Assembly (NCBI GenBank): GCA_963734815.1
Contig: CAVTIH010000003.1
Coordinates: 124,001-188,000, forward strand
Direction: 5' to 3'
From: Palsa-744 sp963734815
GTDB lineage: Bacteria > Actinomycetota > Thermoleophilia > Solirubrobacterales > Solirubrobacteraceae
DNA length: 64,000 nucleotides
Below the pieces are notes generated by a model. It did no database searches. It saw nothing but the letters and a program-made list of their open reading frames with translations, and was not told the origin of the DNA. Shown in pieces: positions 34,281-42,957 of this stretch. The translations under genes and the position numbers were made by a program. How positions within the stretch are numbered: the stretch's first letter is position 1; every line of letters starts with the position of its first letter.

Positions 34281-36467
34281 ATGAGCGCCTCCCCAGACAC
34301 CGCCAGCCCACAGACCGTCCCGGCAGCAGCTCCCGCCCCGGCGCCGGCGCCCACCGCGGGACGCGCACTGCCAACCCTCCGGGCACCCAGCGTGCGCGCC
34401 GTGCTCGGCTGGGTGGCGCTGGCGCCGGTGCTGGCGCTCTCCGCCGTGCTTGGCACCGAGCGGCTCTCCCAGAACGGCTACGCCAACGTCTTCTACGCCG
34501 CCGGCGTACGGTCGATGCTCGGTTCCCTGCACGACTTCCTGTACGCCTCATTCGACCCCGGAGGGCTCGTCACCGTCGACAAGCCCCCGCTCTCGCTGTG
34601 GGTGCAGGTGCTCAGCGCCAAGCTGTTCGGCTTCTCCCACCTCAGCCTGCTGCTCCCCGAGGCAGTCATCGGGGTGCTCGGGGTGGCCGCGCTGTACGGC
34701 GCCCTGCGCCGGCCGCTCGGGCTGCCGGCAGCACTCGGCGGCGCGCTCGCCCTGGCGGTCTTCCCTTCCTATGTGGCCGTCTCCCGCGACAACGGCGTCG
34801 ACCCGTTGCTGATTCTGATGTTGATCCTCGCGTGCGGCTGCGCGCTGCGCGCGATCCGCACGGGCGGTTGGCCCTCCCTGCTCGCATCCGCCGCGTTTGT
34901 GGGGCTGGCGTTCAACGCCAAGACCCTCGCCGCCTACCTAGTCGTCCCCGGGATCGCCCTCGGCTACCTGCTGTGCGCCCCGGCGCCCCTGCCACGCCGG
35001 CTGCTCAAGCTGATCGCCGCCGGAGTGGTGCTCGCCGCGGTCTCGCTCTCGTGGATCGCGCTCGTCGAACTCACCCCCGCCTCCCAGCGCCCCTACGTGG
35101 GAGGCTCCACCGACAACACCGAGAGCAACCTCACCCTCGGCTACAACGGCCTCGGCCGCGTCGAAGGACAGATCGGGGGGCCCAACCAGATCTTCGTGCA
35201 CCTCGGCGCGGTGGCGCCGTTTCCGCAGGGAACGCACACCATCCTGAGAGCCAAACGGACCGCCGCGCCCGCGCACGTCCCCAACCCGATCCTCCCCGAC
35301 GGCCACTACACCAACCCCACCCCCTTCGGCGGCCCCACCGGACCGCTGCGCGTCTTCCACACCGGCCTCGGCGGCCAGGGCGGGTGGATGCTGCCCTTCG
35401 CGCTGTTCGGCCTGATCGCGCTCGCCCTCTGCGTCCTCTGGCCCCCGCGGGGGGAGCACGCCGTCGCCGCCAGCCGAACGGATGACGGAGCGCCCGCCGC
35501 AAACAGCGCAGGTGCCGCCCGCGCTCCCGCCGGCCCGCACCCCGCCGATGAGGTGGGAAGGAGTGCGCGGGCCAGCCGCTGGTGGGGGCAGGTCCGGCGC
35601 GATCCACTCGCCGGGGTGCTGTTCGTGTTCGGCGGCTGGTTCCTCGTCGAGGCCCTCATCATGGACTTCTCCAAGGGCATCATCCACCCCTACTACATCT
35701 CGGCTCTGGGCCCCGGCTCCGCCGCGATGATCGCCGGGGGTGCCCTCGCCTTCGCCCGCTTCGGACGGGCCCGCGACCCGCGCGTGCTGCTGCTTCCGCT
35801 CGCCGTCGCCGCCACGATCGCCGTCCAGCTGGTGCTGCTGCACCGAGAACACTACGCCCACTGGCTGGCGCCCCTGCTGATCGCCGGCACCGCCGTGGGG
35901 GTCCTCGCGCTGCTCGCCGTGCGCCGCCTCGCCACCGCCGCGATGGCGCTCGTGGTGGGCGTGCTGCTGATCGCCCCCACCGCCTTCTCCACCACCACCT
36001 GGTCGGTCCCCGTCGAGGGCACCTTCCCCGCCGCCGGCCCGCGCGTGGCCGGGAGCCTTGGGCCCTACGGGATCACCCACCACGACGTGCGCGTCTACCG
36101 CGCCCTGATGCGCTACATCGACGCCCGCCATCCCACCAGGAAGTGGGAAGTGCTCACCGTCTCCTCCAACACCTCCGCCTCGATCATCCTGCTGGGCTGG
36201 CGCGCCGGGGCGCTCGGCGGCTACAGCGGCACCGACCCGGCGCTCAACGGTCCCGGCCTGGCCGGCCTCGTGGCCCACCACCAAGCGCGCTACGTCGTGC
36301 TCGGCGGCGCCTACTCCTCGCGTGGCGGCAACAAGGCCACCAAAGCGGTGATCCGTGCCTGCCGCTACATTCCCTCACAGTTCTGGCTGGGCGCCCCGCG
36401 CTACTCGATCTACAGCCTCGCGCTGTATGACTGCGCCGGGGATGTGCACCGGCTGGCGAGCGCCTGA
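34281..36467 (+). CDS. GT39-family membrane glycosyltransferase (ArnT/PMT-like)
   Basis: 728 aa from ATG 34281, which lies 9 nt after TACCAT; TTG 34236 is the other option. After a Pro/Ala-rich cytoplasmic N-terminus, the first TM segment is near residue 40. The luminal Asp-containing loop FDPGGLVTVDKPPLSLWVQ follows, as in lipid-linked sugar transferases; about 11 further TM segments and a C-terminal extracytoplasmic domain (VRVYRALMRYIDARHP...). An insert rich in Ala/Pro/Asp (res ~395-440, AASRTDDGAPAANSAG...) separates TM segments. The donor is probably a polyprenyl-phosphate sugar. Confidence 0.85.
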   Translation: MSASPDTASPQTVPAAAPAPAPAPTAGRALPTLRAPSVRAVLGWVALAPVLALSAVLGTERLSQNGYANVFYAAGVRSMLGSLHDFLYASFDPGGLVTVDKPPLSLWVQVLSAKLFGFSHLSLLLPEAVIGVLGVAALYGALRRPLGLPAALGGALALAVFPSYVAVSRDNGVDPLLILMLILACGCALRAIRTGGWPSLLASAAFVGLAFNAKTLAAYLVVPGIALGYLLCAPAPLPRRLLKLIAAGVVLAAVSLSWIALVELTPASQRPYVGGSTDNTESNLTLGYNGLGRVEGQIGGPNQIFVHLGAVAPFPQGTHTILRAKRTAAPAHVPNPILPDGHYTNPTPFGGPTGPLRVFHTGLGGQGGWMLPFALFGLIALALCVLWPPRGEHAVAASRTDDGAPAANSAGAARAPAGPHPADEVGRSARASRWWGQVRRDPLAGVLFVFGGWFLVEALIMDFSKGIIHPYYISALGPGSAAMIAGGALAFARFGRARDPRVLLLPLAVAATIAVQLVLLHREHYAHWLAPLLIAGTAVGVLALLAVRRLATAAMALVVGVLLIAPTAFSTTTWSVPVEGTFPAAGPRVAGSLGPYGITHHDVRVYRALMRYIDARHPTRKWEVLTVSSNTSASIILLGWRAGALGGYSGTDPALNGPGLAGLVAHHQARYVVLGGAYSSRGGNKATKAVIRACRYIPSQFWLGAPRYSIYSLALYDCAGDVHRLASA

Positions 36468-36486
36468 ATCCAATGGGAGGGGGCTT

Positions 36487-36510
36487 TGGGGGAGGGCCTG
36501 CCCTCCCCCA
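36487..36510. terminator. Hairpin between convergent GT39 and ppx genes
   Basis: TGGGGGAGGGC (36487-36497) and GCCCTCCCCCA (36500-36510), a perfect 11-bp inverted repeat with CT at the centre. No T tract. Confidence 0.6.
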
Positions 36511-36516
36511 ACCCAG

Positions 36517-38052
36517 CTACGCCACCACGGACAGCTTTCGGTTGAACGCGCGCGCAAACAGCTCGCTCTCCCGGCCCGCCGCCCATCGCGGTACCGCCGC
36601 GCCACCCTCCGCCAGCAGCCGCAACTGCACCGAGCCGTTCTCGGCGCTGAGCACCGTGTTTTTGACCAGCTGGTCGCGCGAGCGCTCGAGGTCCTCCGCG
36701 AGGCGCAGCAGCACCGCGCAGCGGTCCAACCTCGCGGCGTCGCCCTCGCCGAGCAGCGCTGCCAGTGGCCCCGGGTCGGGCATGCCCTTGCGGTGGTAGC
36801 GCGCCGCCTGCGCCACGATCGCCACCTCCTTCGGCGAATACCCCGGCAGGCCGGCACTGAGGATCAGATAGCGCGAGTGCTTGTGGTGGTCGTCGTAGTC
36901 CACAGACATCCCGATGTCGTGCAGCATGCACGCCGCCCACAGCAGTTCCCGCTCGCGCTCCTCGCCCTTGTGCAGCCCCATACGCGCCAGCTGGTCGAAC
37001 ATACCGAGCGCCAGCGCCGCCACATGTTGCGTGTGGGCGCGGTCCACGCGATAGCGCGCCGCGAGGTTCTCCACCGACGCACGGCGCACATCTTCGAACA
37101 GCGGGGGCACGTCGGGGTGGGTGGGATCCGATAGGTGGCGCTCGAAGAACACCCCCTCGCGCAGTCCCGCCTCGGTCGCCTCCAGGGCGTCGAAGCCACC
37201 CGCTCGCAACGCGCCCTCCACCACGACCGCTCCCGCCAGGATCAGGTCTGCTCGCGCCGGCTTGACCCCCGGCACGCTCGCGCGCTGCGAGGGCGTCAGC
37301 GCCGCCAGCCGCTCGATGATCTCCCCGAGCGCCTCGCGGGTGACGGTCATGCCTTGCACGCCGTTGCTCGGCAGCCCTTCCGCGCGCTGCGCCACGGCGG
37401 CGAGGCTGCGCACCGTCCCGCCGATCCCCACCAGGCGCCTGCCCGTCTGCGCCAACCACGCCGCGCTGCGGAGCTCCTGCGCCACGTGCTCGCGCAGCGC
37501 CTCGATCTGACGTGGCTTCGCCGGGCCGCCGTTGGGCAGGAAGCGCTCTGTCATCCTCACCGCCCCCACCCGCCACGAGCCCGACTCGTGCGCCTGTCGG
37601 TCTCTCACCCCCACCAGCTGCATCGAGCCGCCACCCAGGTCCAGCATGCAGCCATCGCTCAGCGTCGTCGAGTTGACCGCCGCCAGATATCCATAATGGG
37701 CCTCCTCCTCGCGGCTGAGGACGCGGATCGGCAGCTTCGTGCGCTTGCGCGCCTTGGCGAGGAACGCCGACGCGTTCTCGGCATCGCGGATCGCGCTGGT
37801 GGCCACGGCGTCCACCGCGCCGCCGCCCGTCAAGCCAGCCGCCTCGCAGAAGTGGGCGAACACGTCCAGCGTCGCGAGCGCGCGACTCATCGGCTCTTCA
37901 CCCAGCCTGCCGGTGGCCGCCATCCCTTCGCCGATCCGCACCACCTGGTAGATCTCGTCGCTGCGCTGCCACCACCCCTCGGTCGCGGTGAACACGACCA
38001 GCCTGAATGAGTTCGAGCCCAGGTCGATCACGGCGAGGCGCTCGCATGGCAT
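36517..38052 (-). CDS. ppx: Ppx/GppA phosphatase with C-terminal HD domain
   Basis: 511 aa; ATG 38052 is 6 nt after TACGCT (leaderless) and begins the conserved AVIDLGSNSFRLVVF. Second phosphate loop LDLGGGSMQLV (about 142) and GIGGTVRSLAAVAQ (about 213) form the ASKHA core. The C-terminal third is an HD-type domain (ACMLHDIGMSVDYDDHHKHS). It hydrolyses polyphosphate or pppGpp; in combination with rel in this genome a stringent-response role is plausible. Confidence 0.93.
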   Translation of the reverse strand: MPCERLAVIDLGSNSFRLVVFTATEGWWQRSDEIYQVVRIGEGMAATGRLGEEPMSRALATLDVFAHFCEAAGLTGGGAVDAVATSAIRDAENASAFLAKARKRTKLPIRVLSREEEAHYGYLAAVNSTTLSDGCMLDLGGGSMQLVGVRDRQAHESGSWRVGAVRMTERFLPNGGPAKPRQIEALREHVAQELRSAAWLAQTGRRLVGIGGTVRSLAAVAQRAEGLPSNGVQGMTVTREALGEIIERLAALTPSQRASVPGVKPARADLILAGAVVVEGALRAGGFDALEATEAGLREGVFFERHLSDPTHPDVPPLFEDVRRASVENLAARYRVDRAHTQHVAALALGMFDQLARMGLHKGEERERELLWAACMLHDIGMSVDYDDHHKHSRYLILSAGLPGYSPKEVAIVAQAARYHRKGMPDPGPLAALLGEGDAARLDRCAVLLRLAEDLERSRDQLVKNTVLSAENGSVQLRLLAEGGAAVPRWAAGRESELFARAFNRKLSVVA

Positions 38053-38184
38053 CCTCTGAGCGTATTCCCCCCGCCGGAGGACTCCGGCGGGTGTACATGG
38101 GTCCGGCTTACCTGACACAAGCTCCGGCGGCCAGGGAGCAGCGATGGCAGCGAGTGGAGGAGCGCGGACGGCGGGGACGCGCCG

Positions 38185-38697
38185 TCAGGCGTCCTCGCCC
38201 ACCAGCGCGCTCGTGACGTAGCGCTCGTCGGAGAAGATCTGCACGTGCGCGACCCTGCCGTCCTTGAACTTGACCACCCACGTGGTGGGGGCGTCCTCGA
38301 ACGAACCCCCCGGGCCGCTCCCGCTCACCAGCCCGAGCGCCACCACCGCTTGCCCGGCGGAGCGAATCTGCTTCAGGCGGATCGTCAACTGCTCCCAGTG
38401 GCTCTCCACGTCTTCGGTGTAGCGGCGGATCCCCTCGTGGCCGCAGTAGGGCTCCCCGGCGCGTGTCACCGCCGCGGTCATCGGCTGGAAGACAATGCCG
38501 GGGTGCATCAGCTCCACCGCGCCTTGCAGGTCGCGACGGCTGAAGGCGTCGAACAGGGACCTCACGATGTCCTCGTTTGACGGTGCCCCGGTCGGTGGGG
38601 CGTCCGTCGCGGGTATCGTGGGGGCAGGGACGGCGGTCCCCTCCACCGGCATTCGCCGCATCGCCTGCGCGGGGGCCGCAAAAGTCGTACTTGTCAC
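38185..38697 (-). CDS. SnoaL/NTF2-like protein
   Basis: 170 aa. Residues 40-165 fit the NTF2-like cone fold: EDIVRSLFDAFSRRDLQGAV, ELMHPGIVFQPMTAA, CGHEGIRRYTEDVESHWEQL, TTWVVKFKDGRVAHVQIFSDE. The N-terminal 38 residues are Ala/Pro/Thr-rich and probably disordered; the start may be the internal ATG at residue 13. The function is unknown (isomerase, ligand binding or polyketide-related). Confidence 0.75.
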   Translation of the reverse strand: MTSTTFAAPAQAMRRMPVEGTAVPAPTIPATDAPPTGAPSNEDIVRSLFDAFSRRDLQGAVELMHPGIVFQPMTAAVTRAGEPYCGHEGIRRYTEDVESHWEQLTIRLKQIRSAGQAVVALGLVSGSGPGGSFEDAPTTWVVKFKDGRVAHVQIFSDERYVTSALVGEDA

Positions 38698-38856
38698 GGA
38701 GTTGTGACTACCCGCTGGTGGCGCTCGTCAAACCATTGGGTGGCGTTCAGACCGCCGCAGCAGATCGCGCCGTTCGCGATGAACGTTCCGACCGCGGCGA
38801 TTGCACGCTGCCGTCCCGATGACTGATCGACCTAGCCCACTTCGACGATTCGACGA

Positions 38857-39204
38857 CTATGGCAGCTCAAAGCATCTTAGGCTCTGGAAAGTCGCAACGG
38901 ACACCGCTGCAAGTGGCTGCTCCATGGGCGTGTCTGGAGACGTCGGAGTTGAGATCTCAAGCTGCTGCGTGTAGAGCTCGAGCTCGTCTTCGACACGCCA
39001 AGCCGAACCCTCGCAGTCGATGCGAAAACGACCGATACGCACGCGCTCGTCCGCGAACACCGCGAGGCCCCACAATTCCCGTACGCCCAACTTCACATGC
39101 TCGGTCGGGTGCAGCAAGATGGCCCGTGCCGGGACACCGCAAGTCCTGTTGTGGTGCTGAACCCCAGCCTGAATCGTGGGAAGATTCTTGGTCAGGTAAT
39201 CCAT
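38857..39204 (-). CDS. Hypothetical protein (115 aa), second gene of accessory pair
   Basis: No family recognised. Sequence looks genuine: GVPARAILLHPTEHVKLGV then LWGLAVFADERVRIGRFRIDC, suggesting an alpha/beta fold. It starts 3 nt after the stop of the 253-aa gene, so it is co-transcribed. Amino-acid composition (less Ala/Arg) and codon use are less GC-biased than the core genes around it, hinting at horizontal origin. Confidence 0.6.
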   Translation of the reverse strand: MDYLTKNLPTIQAGVQHHNRTCGVPARAILLHPTEHVKLGVRELWGLAVFADERVRIGRFRIDCEGSAWRVEDELELYTQQLEISTPTSPDTPMEQPLAAVSVATFQSLRCFELP

Positions 39205-39207
39205 GCT

Positions 39208-39969
39208 CTAAACAACTTTGCCTTCCACCGAGGTGACCGTGAAGGCAACCTCATCGGGATCGAGCCCGCGAGATGGCATACGCCCGATCATCTCCCATCT
39301 TCCGCACATCAGCGCTTGCAACAGCACTTGGCCTTGTTCCATGGTCACGGTGGTGAGCGGGCCCTCACCAGCCGGCCTCAACGCAACAGTGATCGATGTG
39401 GCCTCCATCTCCTCTACGACCTCGATCGCCAATCCGACGCCGAGCTCCCCGCCGATGGTGCAGCGGTGCTCGCCGTCCGTCTCGCGCGCAGCCTTGAGGG
39501 CGACCGGCGCCTCAATCGTGACAGCATCAATGAACCTCCGGTCCCGATCCTCGTAGAGGCGAACGAAGTCCGTCTTCCCGGGAAGGAGACGACCGCCCTC
39601 ATCAAGCATCTTGCAGGCTGGATAGAAGTCTTCGTCGGTTCCGGACCTGTGGCGACCGTAAGCCACAAGCCAAATAACGGCCTCGTCCTCATCGTGGAAG
39701 GTGGCACCCCGATGATCGTGTCCGTAGCCGAGCGCCCACACGTCTTGACCGGAGCTGAGGGGTCGCACCTGACGGCTCGAGATCGAGGTCATCGAGCGGT
39801 CTTTGACTAAAGCCTTCACGATCTCAAGGCCACGAATCGACTCAAAGTCGGCCGTCGGCTCGGCGTTGAGATCCTCGTCAAGGCAGCGCGCAGTGACCCG
39901 CAGCTCCCAGTCTTTGCATATATACGCGCCTCCGATCGCACGGCCGATGAGGGTAGGGGGACGAACCAT
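39208..39969 (-). CDS. Hypothetical protein (253 aa), first gene of accessory pair
   Basis: No family recognised. A middle segment (about 74-130) contains WALGYGHDHRGATFHDEDE then VIWLVAYGRHRSGTDEDFYP, His/Asp-rich and possibly catalytic. The C-terminal half is beta-rich. No signal peptide or TM helix. Located upstream of the tRNA-Met fragment, in an accessory stretch. Confidence 0.6.
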   Translation of the reverse strand: MVRPPTLIGRAIGGAYICKDWELRVTARCLDEDLNAEPTADFESIRGLEIVKALVKDRSMTSISSRQVRPLSSGQDVWALGYGHDHRGATFHDEDEAVIWLVAYGRHRSGTDEDFYPACKMLDEGGRLLPGKTDFVRLYEDRDRRFIDAVTIEAPVALKAARETDGEHRCTIGGELGVGLAIEVVEEMEATSITVALRPAGEGPLTTVTMEQGQVLLQALMCGRWEMIGRMPSRGLDPDEVAFTVTSVEGKVV

Positions 39970-40021
39970 GGGCTCGTCATCCTAAACACCGCTCCCGACC
40001 GACTCCCAGAGGTTGGAACAG

Positions 40022-40336
40022 TTACGCCCGGCCAGGCTTTGTTTCGTCTGCCAGCTCGGCAGTCGCTTGGTCTCTCTTAGCCTGCAACCGCTCGACCGCC
40101 TGCGCTGCACGGGCATCTGCGTTGCGACTGGTAAACGTTGCGAGCTGCTCAAGGGTTCCGTCTCGCAACAGCTTTGCTGTCTTCTCGAGGTCCGCCGCGA
40201 ACTCGTCGCGATGGTTTTCGATGTACTCATGCCAAGCCGCCGCGACGAGATGGCCCGGCTGCGATTGACGCATCGCTGCGATCTGGGTTGCCTGACTATG
40301 GACTTGCTCGGGTACGCGCAAGACGCGGGTTTCCAT
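40022..40336 (-). CDS. Small antitoxin-like protein (104 aa)
   Basis: ATG 40336 has SD AAGGAG 6 nt upstream. The N-terminus VLRVPEQVHSQATQIAAMRQ and the helices following (HLVAAAWHEYIENHRDEFAADLEKTAKLL) resemble ribbon-helix-helix antitoxins or a DNA-binding small protein. The C-terminus is helical and charged. No toxin gene overlaps it; the two hypothetical genes downstream are on the same strand. Confidence 0.6.
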   Translation of the reverse strand: METRVLRVPEQVHSQATQIAAMRQSQPGHLVAAAWHEYIENHRDEFAADLEKTAKLLRDGTLEQLATFTSRNADARAAQAVERLQAKRDQATAELADETKPGRA

Positions 40337-40562
40337 GACGTTCTCCTTGGACGAGATCGCCGGTCTTGTTGGGGCGCTCAGCGCTCTGCTATGGCCCCGC
40401 CGCGATGCGGCTCCGGCGCGTGTATGCTCGGGTAACGATGTAACACGATAACAGAATCATCGGCGAAACGTCGGAACTTCTTGACACGAGCATCTTCAAG
40501 CAACTCATAGCACCCGGTGGCTACCCGAAAGCATAAATCCCGCCCAGCCAAGCGGAATCCGC
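40337..40562. other. Gene-free stretch left of the Fic island
   Basis: Includes the putative promoter region of the 104-aa gene; otherwise I see nothing. Confidence 0.4.
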
Positions 40563-40612
40563 CCAATGGGCCCGGCAGGACTCGAACCTGCGACCTAGCG
40601 ATTATGAGTCGC
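40563..40612. repeat. Left copy of 50-bp direct repeat (partial tRNA-Met), putative att site
   Basis: Identical over 50 bp to 41951-42000. It contains the 3' half (anticodon loop, T arm, acceptor 3' strand) of tRNA-Met(CAT). The remainder of the tRNA is absent here. It is the distal boundary of a 1.4-kb segment. Confidence 0.9.
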
Positions 40613-40702
40613 GGCTGGGCGGGGGCCCCGCGCCACCCTGACACGCATTAGGGCGACGGAATGTGGCACAGGCGCGGGCAAAATGCCACGTTCTCACGGA
40701 TG

Positions 40703-40760
40703 GTGCTATGTTTGCCCCGGCGCGCATAACATGGCACTATAACACCCTAAGTGCTATGTT
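40703..40760 (+). promoter_or_regulatory. Repeated operator-like motif upstream of fic
   Basis: GTGCTATGTT at 40703-40712 and 40751-40760, and the inverted form AACATGGCAC at 40728-40737. A related TGCCACGTT lies near 40685. The array is 40-100 bp before the fic ATG. Likely target of the C-terminal winged helix of Fic or another regulator. Confidence 0.6.
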
Positions 40761-40799
40761 GTTAGAAGTAATGACAGGTTCTCTGAGACGCACAACTCG

Positions 40800-41855
40800 A
40801 TGCACACCTTCCGCTCACTCGATCGCCAGCTCGGCCTGATTCCAGCCTCGATGGCGCTCGCGCTCGCCGGCGTCGACCTCGGCCGGGGCCGCGAGGAAGC
40901 CTACCGCCAACAGCACCCCGAGGCACTCAAGACACTCGTTGAGATCGCGCGCATCCAGAGCACCGAGGCGTCCAACGCGATCGAGCAGATCACAGCCCCG
41001 CGCAAGCGGATCGAAGCACTCGTGGCTGAGAAGACGACGCCCACCAACCGCTCCGAGGAGGAGATCGCCGGCTACCGATCCGTGCTCGACACGATCCACG
41101 CAAGTGCCGCACACATCCCATTCAAGCCGTCGGTCGTCGAGCAACTCCACCGCGACCTCTACCAATTCACCAACGCATCCGCCGGCCGCTGGAAGACGGT
41201 CGAGAACGCAATCGAGGAGGAACGCGCGGACGGAACCAAGATCGTTCGCTTCCGCACCGTCCCGGCCGCCGAGACCCCGGCAGCGATGGACGAGCTTCAC
41301 ACCCGCTTCGCCGACGCGCTTCGCGAACACGACCACCACCCGCTACTGCTGATCGGCTCCTACGTATTCGACTTTCTCGCTATCCATCCATTCCGCGACG
41401 GCAACGGACGGATGGGCCGCCTGCTCACGCTGCTTGCGCTCTACCAGTCCGGCTATGAGGTCGGGCGATTCATCAGCCTAGAGCGCCTCATCAACGACAG
41501 CAAGGAGACGTACTACGACGCGCTTGCGGCCTCCGGCCACGGCTGGCACGACGACGCTCACGACATCGAGCCATGGCTCAGCTACTTCCTCGGCATCCTG
41601 AACGCCGCCCACAAGGAGTTCGAGAGCCGCGTGGGAGTCCTCTCCGGGAAGGGCGCCAAGGAAGAAGCAGTCAGGCAGTTCATACGCTCTTCCGTCACAG
41701 ATGAGTTCACCGTCGCCGAGATCCGCCAGTTCGCGGCGGGCGTCAGCCAGTCGCACTTGAGCAAGACACTCGCGAGGCTGCGTGACGAAGGCATAATCGA
41801 ACCCGTAGGTGCAGGTCGCGGGGCCAGGTGGCGCCGGCTACGCAGGGAATTCTGA
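40800..41855 (+). CDS. Fic-family AMPylase with C-terminal winged helix
   Basis: 351 aa; transfers AMP (or another NMP) to a target hydroxyl. An N-terminal inhibitory helix segment (STEASNAIEQ, about 54-63) has the S/T-x-x-x-E part of the inhibition motif with Q instead of G/N. The catalytic motif HPFRDGNGRMGR is near residues 197-208 with the intact His and Asn. The last 70 residues (FTVAEIRQFAAGVSQSHLSK then TLARLRDEGIIEPVG) form a winged helix. It lies between two 50-bp copies of the tRNA-Met 3' half. No antitoxin or integrase gene is present, so it may be self-regulated. Confidence 0.93.
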   Translation: MHTFRSLDRQLGLIPASMALALAGVDLGRGREEAYRQQHPEALKTLVEIARIQSTEASNAIEQITAPRKRIEALVAEKTTPTNRSEEEIAGYRSVLDTIHASAAHIPFKPSVVEQLHRDLYQFTNASAGRWKTVENAIEEERADGTKIVRFRTVPAAETPAAMDELHTRFADALREHDHHPLLLIGSYVFDFLAIHPFRDGNGRMGRLLTLLALYQSGYEVGRFISLERLINDSKETYYDALAASGHGWHDDAHDIEPWLSYFLGILNAAHKEFESRVGVLSGKGAKEEAVRQFIRSSVTDEFTVAEIRQFAAGVSQSHLSKTLARLRDEGIIEPVGAGRGARWRRLRREF

Positions 41856-41950
41856 GTTCGCGGGTGGCCCCAGGGGTGGCCCCAAGTCCGCTTCCTTCTC
41901 CTGCTCAACCACCCACCTCCAGCGCATCCCGCACAAACAAGCCAGATCCG

Positions 41951-42000
41951 CCAATGGGCCCGGCAGGACTCGAACCTGCGACCTAGCGATTATGAGTCGC
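41951..42000. repeat. Right copy of 50-bp direct repeat, within intact tRNA-Met
   Basis: Partner of 40563-40612; distance between starts is 1388 bp. Confidence 0.9.
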
Positions 42001-42028
42001 CAGCTCTAACCAGCTGAGCTACGGGCCC
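41955..42028 (-). tRNA. tRNA-Met(CAT)
   Basis: Intact cloverleaf on the minus strand. Acceptor GGGCCCG pairs with CGGGCCC, discriminator A. The anticodon loop CTCATAA gives CAT in an elongator-like arm; Ile2 (lysidine) cannot be excluded. T arm GCAGG-TTCGAGT-CCTGC. No encoded CCA. Confidence 0.95.
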
Positions 42029-42167
42029 GCACCGCGCGGGCGCCCGCGCGGTGCGCCAGACGCTACCAGCGATCCCTCCAGCGGCAGAGCCGATCGGGCC
42101 ACAACGCGCAACCGGCGCCCGAATGGTTGTATTCCACCCATCAACAACCACGAGGGAAGGCGCGCAG

Positions 42168-42890
42168 ATGGCTGAGCGAGCGGCGATCGTCACGGGGGCT
42201 TCGAGCGGGATCGGGCTGGCGATCGCGCGGGTGCTGGGCGAGGAGGGGTATGGGGTCACGATGGCGGCGCGCCGCCCGGAGAAGCTGGAGGGCGCAGTGG
42301 CGGAGCTGGCAGGGGCCGGCCTCGACGTGCACGGGGTGGCGGCAAACGTCTCCAACGAGGAGGAGATCCAGAAGGTGGTGGCCGCCCACCGCGAGCGGTA
42401 TGGGCGGCTGGACGTGCTGGTCAACAACGCGGGGGTCGGGATCGGCGCCCCTGTGGCGGAGATCCAAACCAAGCGCCTCGACATGCAGCTCGACATCAAC
42501 CTGCGCTCGATCGTGATCTTCTACCGCGAATGCGTGGAGCTGCTGCGGGCGGCGGGAGCCGAGCACCGCAACGCGCTGGTCGTCAACACCTCCTCGATTT
42601 CGGGCAAGCGCGCGGAGGCGTGGCTGTCGGTGTACTCGGCCTCCAAGCACGGCGTGGTCGGCTGGACGGAAGCGATGAACAAGGAGCTGGGCGCCGACGG
42701 GATCAAGTCGACCGCGCTGTGCCCGGCGTTTGTCGACACCCCGATGACCGATTTCATCAAGGGCCAGGTGAAGCCCGAGGAGATGATCCGTCCCGAGGAC
42801 ATCGCCGAGGCGGTGCGCTACCTGCTGCGGGTCTCCCCCGCGTGCGTGGTGCCCGAGATGATGTTTGTGCGCCCCGGCGACGCGCTGTAG
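42168..42890 (+). CDS. Short-chain dehydrogenase/reductase
   Basis: 240 aa; ATG 42168 with a GAGGGAAGG SD about 7 nt upstream. Rossmann TGASSGIG (about 9-16), NNAG (about 86-89), catalytic Ser in NTSSISGK and YSASK (YxxxK, about 150-154). Substrate not deducible. Runs convergently with the 168-aa hypothetical gene. Confidence 0.93.
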   Translation: MAERAAIVTGASSGIGLAIARVLGEEGYGVTMAARRPEKLEGAVAELAGAGLDVHGVAANVSNEEEIQKVVAAHRERYGRLDVLVNNAGVGIGAPVAEIQTKRLDMQLDINLRSIVIFYRECVELLRAAGAEHRNALVVNTSSISGKRAEAWLSVYSASKHGVVGWTEAMNKELGADGIKSTALCPAFVDTPMTDFIKGQVKPEEMIRPEDIAEAVRYLLRVSPACVVPEMMFVRPGDAL

Positions 42891-42924
42891 GGCCCGGGCC
42901 GGCCCAACCGCATCACGAATCCGA

Positions 42925-42946
42925 GGCGGCCGAGCATATAGCCGCC
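42925..42946. terminator. Possible terminator hairpin between convergent genes
   Basis: GGCGGC (42925-42930) and GCCGCC (42941-42946) with a 10-nt loop. No T tract. Confidence 0.4.
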
Positions 42947-42957
42947 CGGGCTTGGCT

